This document shows, one piece after another, positions 9,129 to 16,548 of a stretch of DNA of 33,458 bases. The stretch is from Pseudomonadota bacterium. Its GTDB lineage: Bacteria; Pseudomonadota; Gammaproteobacteria; Xanthomonadales; Xanthomonadaceae. The stretch is from positions 1 through 33,458 of the forward strand of contig JAEWJB010000106.1 of NCBI GenBank assembly GCA_023386795.1, given 5' to 3'. The position numbers and the translations under genes are program-made. Numbering within the stretch: the stretch's first letter is position 1; every line of letters begins with the position of its first letter. The notes beneath the pieces were generated by a model that did not search any database, was not told the origin of the DNA, and saw only the letters and a program-made list of their open reading frames with translations.

Positions 9129-10427
9129 CTAGGACGGCAACCCCACCGACAACGCATGCAGCAGCAGCCCGATCAACCCACCCACCAGGGTGCCGTTGAA
9201 GCGGATGTACTGCAGGTCGCGTCCCACGCTCAGTTCCAGCTGGTCCACCAGGTGGCGCTCGTCCCAGCCCTTCATCGTCGAGGCGATGTGTTCGGTCACC
9301 GAGCTGCGCAGGCGGGTAGTCAGGCGCTCGGCTGCGTCGAGCATGTGCGTGTTGAGCGCTTCCCGCAGCGCGGGGTCGCGGGCCAAGGCTTGCGCCAACC
9401 CTTGCAGCGACTGCTCCAAGTGCCGCGCAATGCCCGAGTCCGCGCGTTCCAGGTCCTGCCGCAACGCGCCATGGATGCGCGCCCATAGCCCCTGGATGTA
9501 GTCCTGCAAGGCCGGGTGGTCGATGGCCTGCTGCTTGAGCTCCTCGACCCGCGCGGCCAGCTGCGGGTCCTCGCGCAGCCGCACCACGTAGGCCTGCAGC
9601 CAGCGCTCGTAGTCCTGCCGTAGCGGGTGTTGCGGCGTGGTCAGCACTTCCTGCAGTTCTTCCAGCGCGGCGCGGGCCAGGCGCTCGGCAAGGCTGTCGC
9701 CGATCTCCTCGACCGGCTTCACCCAGTCCACCGTGTCCATCAGCTTGGGCCATTCGCGGCGTGCATAACGCACGATCAGCTGCGAGACACGCGCCTTCAC
9801 CGCTTCGTTGTCCAGCCAGCGGCCCAGCCGCTGCAGCGCTTCATCCAGCAGCTGCTGGTGGCGACCGTCCGCGGTGAGCAGGCCGAGCACGTCACCGGCG
9901 GTCGCCGCCGCATTCCACTGCCGCAGGCGCTCGACGACGAAGCGCTGGATCGCGCGTCGCACCGCGTGTTCGTCGAGCAGGTCCAGCGCCTGGAGCAGCC
10001 AGCCACGGCCCATGTCAGCGAGCATGCGCGCCTGCGCAGGCTGCGCCAGCCATTGCGCCAAGCGCGTGGCGGGGTCGAACGCGCGCAGCTTTTCCAGCAG
10101 CGTATCCGGGGCGAGGAAGTGATCGCGCACGAAGACCGCCAGGCCGTCGGCAAGGCGCTCTTTTCCGCGTGGCAGGATCGCGGTATGCGGAATCGGCAGG
10201 CCCAGCGGGCGGCGGAACAGCGCCACCACCGCGAACCAGTCCGCCAACGCGCCCACCGTGGCCGCCTCGCAGAAGGCCGCCACCCATGCCCAGCCGCCGT
10301 GCTGGCCCATCAGGTGGCTGAGCACGAAGCCGGCCAGCATCAGCAACAGCAGGCCGGTGGCCAGGGCGCGCATGCGCCGCAGTTCGGCGCGGCGCGGGTC
10401 GGTGGCGTTCAGGGCGCTCGTCGTCAT
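9129..10427 (-). CDS. DUF445 family membrane protein (YjiN-like)
   Basis: A 432-residue protein taken from the ATG at 10427 (MTTSALNATDPRRAELRRMRALATG); an in-frame GTG 18 bases upstream is less likely. The N-terminal region has two membrane segments (about 18-40 and 45-66) containing the DUF445 hallmark AATVGALADWFAVVALFRRP followed by LGLPIPHTAILP. A long helical, charged region of about 300 residues follows, then a C-terminal hydrophobic segment (FNGTLVGGLIGLLLHAL). The family is an inner-membrane protein of unknown function. TACACT seven bases before the ATG, with no visible ribosome-binding site, could mean a leaderless transcript. It lies 46 bases downstream of the bauA-like gene on the same strand. 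Confidence 0.87.
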   Translation of the reverse strand: MTTSALNATDPRRAELRRMRALATGLLLLMLAGFVLSHLMGQHGGWAWVAAFCEAATVGALADWFAVVALFRRPLGLPIPHTAILPRGKERLADGLAVFVRDHFLAPDTLLEKLRAFDPATRLAQWLAQPAQARMLADMGRGWLLQALDLLDEHAVRRAIQRFVVERLRQWNAAATAGDVLGLLTADGRHQQLLDEALQRLGRWLDNEAVKARVSQLIVRYARREWPKLMDTVDWVKPVEEIGDSLAERLARAALEELQEVLTTPQHPLRQDYERWLQAYVVRLREDPQLAARVEELKQQAIDHPALQDYIQGLWARIHGALRQDLERADSGIARHLEQSLQGLAQALARDPALREALNTHMLDAAERLTTRLRSSVTEHIASTMKGWDERHLVDQLELSVGRDLQYIRFNGTLVGGLIGLLLHALSVGLPS

Positions 10428-10473
10428 GCGGCGCAGTGTACGCACCGGGCGATGACGCGTCCGTGCACTGCGG

Positions 10474-11841
10474 TCATTCCACCCGAAGGATCGTCTCGCC
10501 CAGCACGTTGACGATGCGGTCGATCTGCGCCGCCTCGATGATCAACGGCGGCGAAAGCGCGATGGTGTCGCCGGTGACGCGCACCAGCAGGTCGCCCTCA
10601 TGGAACGCACGTTCGAACACTTCGTACCCCCGCTTGCCCGCGGCGCCCTCGCGCGGGGCCAGTTCAACGGCACCGATGAGTCCGAAATTGCGTAGGTCGA
10701 TCACGTTCGGCAGCCCCTTCAGCGACTGGATCGCGCGCTCCCAATGCCCGCCCAGTTCGATGGCGCGCTCGAACAGCTGTTCTTCGGCGTAGGTGTCCAG
10801 CGTCGCCAGTGCCGCCGCGCAGGCCAGGGGATGGCCGGAATACGTGTAGCCGTGGAAGAACTCGATGGCGCCCGGCGGGCCCTGCATGAATGCCTCGTGC
10901 ACCGTGTCGGCGACGAACACCGCGCCCATCGGCACACTGCCGTTGGTGAGCCCCTTGGCGGTGGTCATCAGGTCCGGGGTGACGCCGAGGCGCTGCGCGG
11001 CGAAGGCCTTGCCGACGCGGCCAAAGCCGGTGATCACCTCGTCGAACACCAGCAGGATGCCGTGGCGATCGCAAATCTCGCGCAGCCGCTGCAGATAGCC
11101 TTCAGGCGGCAACACCACGCCGGCCGAACCGCTGATCGGCTCGACGAACACCGCCGCAATGGTCGAGGCGTCGTGCAGGGCGATCAGCCGTTCCAGATCC
11201 TCGGCCAGTTCCACGCCGTGCTTCGGCAGGCCCGGCGTGAACGCGTTGCGCTCCAGGTCCAGTGTATGGCGCAGGTGGTCCACGCCGGCAAGCAGCGGCC
11301 CGAACCATTTGCGGTTGTTCGGTAACCCGCCAATCGACATGCCGCCGAATCCCACGCCGTGGTACGCCTTCTCGCGGCCGATGAACTTGGTCCGCTGTCC
11401 TTCGCCGCGCGCGCGGTGGTAGGCCAGGACGATCTTCATCGCGCTGTCCACCGCCTCCGAGCCGGAGTTGGTGAAGAACACATGCTGCAGCCCGGGCGGG
11501 GCGATTTCCGCCAGCCGCTCGGCCAGCACGAACGGGAGCGGCGAGCCCATCTGGAAGGTGGGTGCGAAATCGAGCGTGGCCGCCTGCTGCTGGATCGCCC
11601 CGACGATGCGCTCGCGCGCGTGCCCCGCGTTGCAGCACCACAGGCCGGCGGCGCCGTCGAGGATCTCCCGCCCCTCCACGTCGCGGTAGTACATGCCCTG
11701 CGCCGAGGCCAGCAGGCGCGGGCGCGCCTTGAACTGGCGGTTGGCGGTGAACGGCATCCAGAACGCCTCCATCGAGGCCGGCGCCTGCAGCGACTGGCGG
11801 GCGTACTCGCCCTCGGGGCGATGCGAGGAATCACTGCCCAT
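10474..11841 (-). CDS. bauA: Omega-amino acid:pyruvate aminotransferase (BauA-like, class III)
   Basis: A 455-residue PLP enzyme of class III. The N-terminal MPFTANRQFKARPRL (29-43) is characteristic of beta-alanine/omega-amino acid:pyruvate aminotransferases of pseudomonads. Other motifs are FFTNSGSEAVDSAMK (122-136), the PLP-binding D267 in LLVFDEVITGFGR and the Schiff-base lysine K296 in LMTTAKGLTNGS. It would transaminate beta-alanine, and possibly GABA or other omega-amines, with pyruvate, giving malonate or succinate semialdehyde plus L-alanine. Beta-alanine arises from the aminopropyl part of spermidine, which fits the polyamine context. The gene is divergent from puuR; a GTGTAAAGT element lies 45 bases before its ATG. 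The symbol is by family resemblance. Confidence 0.85.
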   Translation of the reverse strand: MGSDSSHRPEGEYARQSLQAPASMEAFWMPFTANRQFKARPRLLASAQGMYYRDVEGREILDGAAGLWCCNAGHARERIVGAIQQQAATLDFAPTFQMGSPLPFVLAERLAEIAPPGLQHVFFTNSGSEAVDSAMKIVLAYHRARGEGQRTKFIGREKAYHGVGFGGMSIGGLPNNRKWFGPLLAGVDHLRHTLDLERNAFTPGLPKHGVELAEDLERLIALHDASTIAAVFVEPISGSAGVVLPPEGYLQRLREICDRHGILLVFDEVITGFGRVGKAFAAQRLGVTPDLMTTAKGLTNGSVPMGAVFVADTVHEAFMQGPPGAIEFFHGYTYSGHPLACAAALATLDTYAEEQLFERAIELGGHWERAIQSLKGLPNVIDLRNFGLIGAVELAPREGAAGKRGYEVFERAFHEGDLLVRVTGDTIALSPPLIIEAAQIDRIVNVLGETILRVE

Positions 11842-11886
11842 GACGTGCTCCCGGTAAGCCGGCCGCGCCGGCGGGTCGTTGAAAAA

Positions 11887-11948
11887 ACTTTACACCAGCC
11901 CGGGCTCGGCGGGCGGGTTGCGCGGCCTGGGGCGTCGATGTGTAAAGT
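11887..11948. promoter_or_regulatory. Divergent regulatory region with inverted GTGTAAAGT pair
   Basis: ACTTTACAC at 11887-11895 and GTGTAAAGT at 11940-11948 are perfect 9-base inverted copies, 44 bases apart. Each reads GTGTAAAGT toward the gene it precedes: 45 bases before the bauA-like ATG and 39 before the puuR ATG. On the puuR side TTGCGC (11918-11923), a 17-base spacer and TGTAAA could form -35 and -10. The copies are candidate operators for PuuR, or shared -10 regions. Confidence 0.45.
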
Positions 11949-11987
11949 ATCCGCAACACGACAGGCCCGGGGTCGATCCACAAGGCA

Positions 11988-12533
11988 ATGGATATCGGAG
12001 CACGCCTGCAACTGGTGCGCACCGGGCGAGGCTTGAGCCAGCGCGAGCTGGCCAAGCGCGTCGGGGTCACCAACAGCACGATCTCGCTGATCGAGCAGAA
12101 CAAGGTCAGCCCATCCGTGGCCTCGCTGAAGAAGGTGCTGGACGGCATCCCGATCTCGCTGGCCGACTTTTTCACCCACGACCTGGAGATCGCCGCCGAC
12201 ACCCCGTTCTACGCGGCCGCCGAGCAGCCGGACGTGGGCAACGACGGCATCCATTACTACCTTGTCGGCCAGCGTCGCCCGCAGCGCCGCATGTGCATCC
12301 TGCGCGAGGTGATGCCGCCCGGCAGCGATACCGGCGAAAGTATGCTCAACCACGAGGGCGAGGAGGGCGGGGTCATCGTCGCCGGCACCGTGGAAGTCAC
12401 CGTCGGCCACCAGGTGCGCGTGCTGCGCGCCGGCGAGGCCTACTACTTCGAAAGCCGCGTGCCACATCGTTTCCGCAATATCGGCGAAGACGAAGCCGTG
12501 ATCGTCAGCGCCAACACCCCGGCCACGTTCTGA
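11988..12533 (+). CDS. puuR: PuuR/PauR-type polyamine-responsive repressor (XRE HTH + cupin)
   Basis: A 181-residue two-domain regulator. Residues 4-62 are an XRE helix-turn-helix (LSQRELAKRVGVTNSTISLI), and residues 100-181 a small cupin (NHEGEEGGVIVAGTVEVTVG, then HRFRNIGEDEAVIVSANTPATF). The layout and the C-terminal SANTPATF closely mirror E. coli PuuR (185 residues, ending SAHTPTTF), which represses the putrescine operon and is released by putrescine. It is divergent from the bauA-like gene and 25 bases ahead of puuC, so it probably regulates its own operon and the neighbouring polyamine genes. The candidate operator is the GTGTAAAGT pair upstream. Confidence 0.92.
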   Translation: MDIGARLQLVRTGRGLSQRELAKRVGVTNSTISLIEQNKVSPSVASLKKVLDGIPISLADFFTHDLEIAADTPFYAAAEQPDVGNDGIHYYLVGQRRPQRRMCILREVMPPGSDTGESMLNHEGEEGGVIVAGTVEVTVGHQVRVLRAGEAYYFESRVPHRFRNIGEDEAVIVSANTPATF

Positions 12534-12558
12534 CTGAAACCCGACCCGGAGACACGCC

Positions 12559-14058
12559 ATGCGCACGCCCAAGACCCGAGACGAATGGCAGGCCCTGGCC
12601 GATACGCTGCGCCCGGAAACGCGCGCCTTCATCGACGGGCGCTACGTGGATGCAGCCAGCGGCGGCACCTTCGAATGCCGCAGCCCGATCGACGGCCGCG
12701 TGCTCGGCCAGGTGGCCGAGGGCGGGGAAGAGGACATCAACCGGGCCGTCGCCGCCGCGCGTCGCAGCTTCGAGGCGGGCGCGTGGTCGCGCGCCACGCC
12801 CGTGCATCGCAAGCGTACGCTGCAGAAATTCGCCCAACTGGTGGAAGCGCATGCGGACGAGCTGGCGCTGCTGGAATCGCTGGACATGGGCAAACCGGTA
12901 CGCGACGCGCGCAGCGTGGATATCGCCGCCAGCGTGCGCTGTTTGAACTGGACGGCCGAGGCGATCGACAAGGTGTACGGCGAAGTGGCGCCGACCGGCA
13001 TCGACGAGCTCGGCTTGATCACCCGCGAGCCGCTGGGTGTGGTCGGTGCCATCGTGCCGTGGAATTTCCCGCTGCTGATGGCCAGCTGGAAGATCGCCCC
13101 GGCCTTGGCGGCAGGCAACTCGGTGGTGTTGAAGCCTTCGGAGAAGTCGCCGCTGAGTGCGATCCGCGTCGCCGCGCTGGCCGCCGAGGCGGGCATTCCC
13201 GATGGCGTGTTCAACGTGGTGCCGGGCTTCGGCAAGGGCGCGGGCGAGCCGCTGGCGCTGCACATGGACGTGGACGGCCTGGTGTTCACCGGCTCTACCG
13301 CCGTCGGCCGGCGGCTGTTGCAGTGCGCCGGGCTGTCGAACATGAAACGCGCCTACATGGAGTGCGGCGGCAAGAGCCCGAACCTGGTGTTCGCCGACGC
13401 ACCGGACCTGGACCGCGCCGCCGAGGCCGCCGCCAGCGCGATCTTCTACAACCAGGGCGAAGTCTGCACCGCCGCCTCGCGGCTGCTGGTGGAGCGCTCG
13501 ATCAAGGACGAATTCGTCGCCCGCGTGGTCGCCGCCGGCCGGCGCATGCAGCCGCGCCATCCGTTCGACCCGGAGGCGGCCATGGGGGCGCTGGTGGATG
13601 AGACCCAGACCGGCCGCGTGCTCGATTACATCGCCAAGGGCAGCGCGGAGGGTGCGAGGCTGCTGCTTGGCGGCCAGCGCGCCGCGGTGGTGGAGGGTGG
13701 CAGCTACGTCGAGCCGACGGTGTTCGACGAGGTCGACCCCGCCCACGCCATCGCCCGCGAGGAAATCTTCGGGCCGGTGCTGGCGGTGATGGCCTTCGAC
13801 GACGAGGCGCAGGCCCTGCGTATCGCCAACGACAGCGAATACGGGCTGGCCGCCGGCGTGTGGACGCGCGATATCTCGCGTGCCCATCGCGTGGCCCGCG
13901 CGCTGCGTGCCGGCAGCGTCTGGGTGAACTATTGGGATGGTGGCGACATGACCGCGCCTTTCGGCGGCTACAAGCAGTCCGGCAACGGCCGCGACAAGTC
14001 CTTGCATGCGTTCGACAAGTACACCGAGATGAAAGCCACCTGGATCAACCTGGCCTGA
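12559..14058 (+). CDS. puuC: Gamma-glutamyl-gamma-aminobutyraldehyde dehydrogenase
   Basis: A 499-residue aldehyde dehydrogenase, very similar throughout to E. coli PuuC (495). It oxidises gamma-glutamyl-gamma-aminobutyraldehyde to gamma-glutamyl-GABA with NAD(P)+. Visible residues are N169 in VPWNFPLL, K192 in LKPSEKSPLSAIR, FTGSTAVG (243-250), general base E268 in YMECGGKSPNLVF and nucleophile C303 in NQGEVCTAASR. The C-terminal GDMTAPFGGYKQSGNGRDKS is nearly identical to PuuC. A GGAGA ribosome-binding site lies before the ATG, 25 bases after puuR. It could also accept 3-aminopropanal or other amino aldehydes made by PuuB or SpuC. Confidence 0.94.
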   Translation: MRTPKTRDEWQALADTLRPETRAFIDGRYVDAASGGTFECRSPIDGRVLGQVAEGGEEDINRAVAAARRSFEAGAWSRATPVHRKRTLQKFAQLVEAHADELALLESLDMGKPVRDARSVDIAASVRCLNWTAEAIDKVYGEVAPTGIDELGLITREPLGVVGAIVPWNFPLLMASWKIAPALAAGNSVVLKPSEKSPLSAIRVAALAAEAGIPDGVFNVVPGFGKGAGEPLALHMDVDGLVFTGSTAVGRRLLQCAGLSNMKRAYMECGGKSPNLVFADAPDLDRAAEAAASAIFYNQGEVCTAASRLLVERSIKDEFVARVVAAGRRMQPRHPFDPEAAMGALVDETQTGRVLDYIAKGSAEGARLLLGGQRAAVVEGGSYVEPTVFDEVDPAHAIAREEIFGPVLAVMAFDDEAQALRIANDSEYGLAAGVWTRDISRAHRVARALRAGSVWVNYWDGGDMTAPFGGYKQSGNGRDKSLHAFDKYTEMKATWINLA

Positions 14059-14064
14059 GTTCCG

Positions 14065-14090
14065 GCGATGGTTGCGGACGCAACCGTCGC
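14065..14090 (+). other. Stem-loop between puuC and the MFS gene
   Basis: An 11-bp stem with one G-U wobble (GCGATGGTTGC / GCAACCGTCGC) around a GGAC loop, seven bases after the puuC stop. No T tract follows, so it is not a standard intrinsic terminator. It may protect the puuR-puuC message end or reduce read-through into the transporter gene. Confidence 0.5.
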
Positions 14091-14147
14091 GGGCAGGGCG
14101 CGCGGTGATCTGACAGAATCCGGCGATCGTTCCGTATCGAATCATCC

Positions 14148-15440
14148 ATGAGCGTTGCCGCCGTTTCCGCCCCGCCCGCCAATTCCACGCGGCGGGTGCT
14201 GCTGGCCAGCCTGGTCGGCACCACGATCGAGTTCTTCGATTTCTATATCTACGCCACCGCCGCGGTGCTGGTGTTCCCGACCTTGTTTTTCCCGGCCGGC
14301 GATGCCAGTGCCGCGCGCCTGCAATCGCTGGCGACCTTCGCGGTGGCTTTCATCGCGCGCCCGGTGGGCTCGGCGTTGTTCGGCCACTTCGGCGACCGCA
14401 TCGGCCGCAAGGCCACGCTGGTGGCCGCGCTACTGACGATGGGCATCTCCACCGTGACCATCGGCCTGCTGCCGGGCTACGCGCAGATCGGCGTGTGGGC
14501 GCCGGCGCTGTTGGCGCTGTGCCGTTTCGGTCAGGGCCTGGGGTTGGGCGGAGAATGGGGCGGTGCGGTGCTGCTGGCGACCGAGAACGCACCGCCCGGC
14601 AAGCGCGCCTGGTATGGCATGTTCCCGCAGTTCGGTGCGCCGCTGGGTTTCCTGCTCTCCACCTCGACCTTCCTGTTGCTGGGCGGCGTGCTGAGCGACG
14701 CACAATTCATCGCATGGGGCTGGCGCATTCCCTTCATCGCCAGCGCCTTGCTGGTGCTGGTCGGCCTGTGGGTACGGCTGAGCATCACCGAGACGCCGGA
14801 TTTCCAGCGTGCCATCGACCGCGCCGAGCGCGTGCGCCTGCCGCTGCGCACGGTGCTGTCGCGCCACGCGGCCGAAGTGGTGCTGGGTACGTTGGCGACG
14901 TTCGCCACCTTCGCGCTGTTCTACCTGATGACGGTGTGGGCGCTGGGCCACGGCACGGCGAAGCTGGGGTACCCGAAGGAAGCATTCCTGTTGCTGCAGA
15001 TGGCCGGCATCGTGTTCTTCGCGCTGGGCATTCCGGTGTCGGCGCGTTGGGGCGACCGTGGCGGTACCGCGCCTGCGATGATCATCGCCAGCGCGTGCAT
15101 CATCGCCTTCGGGCTGTGCTTCGCGCCGCTGTTCGTGGCCGGCGATGCGCTGCGCGTGCTGCTGTTCCTGGCGGTGGGGTTCTTCTTCATGGGCCTGACC
15201 TACGGGCCGTGCGGGACGCTGCTGTCCCAGCTGTACCCGGTGCAGGTGCGGTATACGGGGGCGTCGCTGTCGTTCAATCTGGCCGGGATCCTGGGCGCGG
15301 CGCCGGCGCCTTATATCGCCACGACGCTGGCCGAGCGGTATGGGCTGGCGGCGGTGGGTGCGTATCTGGCGGTGGTGGCGGCGGTGAGTTTGGGGGCGTT
15401 GGTGGTTTCGCGGCGGTATCTGGTTGAAAGGACTCCCTAA
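14148..15440 (+). CDS. MFS transporter, metabolite:H+ symporter (MHS) family
   Basis: A 430-residue, 12-helix major facilitator. The start of helix 1 (LLASLVGTTIEFFDFYIYATAA) and the loop 2-3 motif GHFGDRIGRKATL are diagnostic of the MHS group, which includes ShiA, ProP and citrate or dicarboxylate symporters. CRFGQGLGLGGEWGGAVLL is the conserved helix 4 region, and TETPDF opens the central loop. The substrate is probably a small organic acid, amino acid or zwitterion; GABA, beta-alanine or a related product is plausible next to puuR-puuC, but this is inference. It follows puuC on the same strand after 89 bases containing a stem-loop. The last 80 bases of the gene are unusually G-rich compared with the rest. 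Confidence 0.88.
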   Translation: MSVAAVSAPPANSTRRVLLASLVGTTIEFFDFYIYATAAVLVFPTLFFPAGDASAARLQSLATFAVAFIARPVGSALFGHFGDRIGRKATLVAALLTMGISTVTIGLLPGYAQIGVWAPALLALCRFGQGLGLGGEWGGAVLLATENAPPGKRAWYGMFPQFGAPLGFLLSTSTFLLLGGVLSDAQFIAWGWRIPFIASALLVLVGLWVRLSITETPDFQRAIDRAERVRLPLRTVLSRHAAEVVLGTLATFATFALFYLMTVWALGHGTAKLGYPKEAFLLLQMAGIVFFALGIPVSARWGDRGGTAPAMIIASACIIAFGLCFAPLFVAGDALRVLLFLAVGFFFMGLTYGPCGTLLSQLYPVQVRYTGASLSFNLAGILGAAPAPYIATTLAERYGLAAVGAYLAVVAAVSLGALVVSRRYLVERTP

Positions 15441-15589
15441 GGCGCTCCACGAGAGGCCATTTGCGAGATTTCGGGGGCGGACAGCCGCGTTGTTGACGAG
15501 TCGAGGCCGTCGAAATTGACGGAACGGCGCCAGTGTCGATTTGAACCTGCCGGCTTCGTCGTCCTTGCATCCCAACAGCAGGATCGATC

Positions 15590-15961
15590 ATGAAATACCT
15601 AGGCCTGGCCTACTTCACCCCCGACAAGATGGCCGCCATGACCCCGGGAGAGGTCAAGGCCCTCATCAGCCAATGCCCCGCCCTGGACGAAAAGATGCGC
15701 GCGACGGGCAGCGTGGTGGTGTCCGCCTCGCTTGGCGACCTCGAAGGTTGGCGCACGCTGCTCCCGCGCGACGGCAAGACGCAGGTGATGGACGGCCCCT
15801 ACATCGAGTCCAAGGAGCTGATCGGTGGCCTTTTCATCATCGAAGCCGACAGCCGCGACGAAGCGCTGCGCATCGCATCGATGCATCCAGCCGCCACCCT
15901 CGGGGAGCAGAGCGGCTGGGCCGTCGAACTCATCCCCATCGATTTCTACCTGGGCGACTGA
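15590..15961 (+). CDS. YCII-related (DGPF-type) domain protein
   Basis: A 123-residue single-domain protein of the YCII/DGPF family: MKYLGLAYFTP at the start, DGPYIESKELIGGLFIIEADSRDEAL (68-93) as the family core, then MHPAA and VELIPIDFY at the end. These proteins have a ferredoxin-like fold, are often beside ECF sigma factors, and have no settled enzymatic role; no sigma factor is visible here. A weak GGAT ribosome-binding site precedes the ATG. It sits alone in a 149-base-upstream, 17-base-downstream setting and converges with the hemerythrin gene. Confidence 0.82.
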   Translation: MKYLGLAYFTPDKMAAMTPGEVKALISQCPALDEKMRATGSVVVSASLGDLEGWRTLLPRDGKTQVMDGPYIESKELIGGLFIIEADSRDEALRIASMHPAATLGEQSGWAVELIPIDFYLGD

Positions 15962-15978
15962 CCCGTCGCCCCGCGGCC

Positions 15979-16440
15979 TCAACCAAATAGCCGCCGCAAC
16001 GTCCGCGACAACCACCGCCCTTCCTCATGCTCCTTGGTGAAGCGGTTGAGATGCCGCTTCACCGTCTCGGCATAAGCCTGGTCGTCGCCGCGGATATGGT
16101 TGAACAGCCACCGCGCCAGCATCGCGCGCAGCTCGTCGGCGATGTCCTCGCCGGCGGCGAACCGTAGCCGATACTCCATCACCCGCTTGCCGAACACCTC
16201 GTGCACGCGCTTGTGCGCGGCGCAGAACGGGTAGCCCGCTTCTTCCATCAACTCCTCCTCGAAGGCGAAGTGCGAGAGCGTGTAGTCCACCAATTCGTCG
16301 ATCACCTCGGCCACCGCCATCGGCTCCAGGCTGTGCCGCGCCACGTGCAGGTGGTTGATCATCTCCACGATGCGCTGGTGCTGGTGATCGATCACCTCGA
16401 TGCCGGTGTTGAGTTCGTCCTGCCAGGTCAGCAGCGCCAT
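15979..16440 (-). CDS. Bacteriohemerythrin
   Basis: A 153-residue single-domain hemerythrin with all the di-iron ligands expected for O2 binding: H21 in IDHQHQ, H57 and E61 in SHFAFEEE, H76 and H80 in AAHKRVH, and H115 and D120 in FNHIRGDDQAY. It would bind, store or sense oxygen in the cytoplasm, perhaps feeding a low-oxygen oxidase or protecting enzymes. The ribosome-binding site is GGGGAAGG. A perfect FNR-type box lies about 64 bases upstream with a plausible -10 at class II spacing, so induction under low oxygen is likely. It neighbours the GGDEF gene upstream on the same strand but has its own promoter region. Confidence 0.93.
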   Translation of the reverse strand: MALLTWQDELNTGIEVIDHQHQRIVEMINHLHVARHSLEPMAVAEVIDELVDYTLSHFAFEEELMEEAGYPFCAAHKRVHEVFGKRVMEYRLRFAAGEDIADELRAMLARWLFNHIRGDDQAYAETVKRHLNRFTKEHEEGRWLSRTLRRLFG

Positions 16441-16469
16441 CGTCCTTCCCCTCTTCTGTGAGCGGGGTC

Positions 16470-16514
16470 AGCATGGCGGTGCGACGAAAACGCGGCCTTG
16501 ATCCGGATCAAGGC
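16470..16514 (-). promoter_or_regulatory. FNR/Anr-type box and -10 of the hemerythrin gene
   Basis: A perfect 20-base palindrome, GCCTTGATCCGGATCAAGGC (16495-16514), contains TTGATCCGGATCAA, a perfect match to the FNR consensus TTGATNNNNATCAA. On the minus strand CATGCT (16475 to 16470) could be the -10. A start near 16463 would then put the box centre at -41.5, the standard class II activation position. The site match is seen directly; activation is inferred. Confidence 0.75.
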
Positions 16515-16548
16515 GCCCCGGGCCCGCGGGGGCGCAAGGGCAGGGCGG

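Noticed and set aside
12505..14145. A 546-codon open frame on the minus strand opposite puuC
   Set aside because: It is an antisense shadow of puuC; composition is Arg/His/Gly-rich with no domain, as for similar long frames opposite spuC, potF2 and sad.
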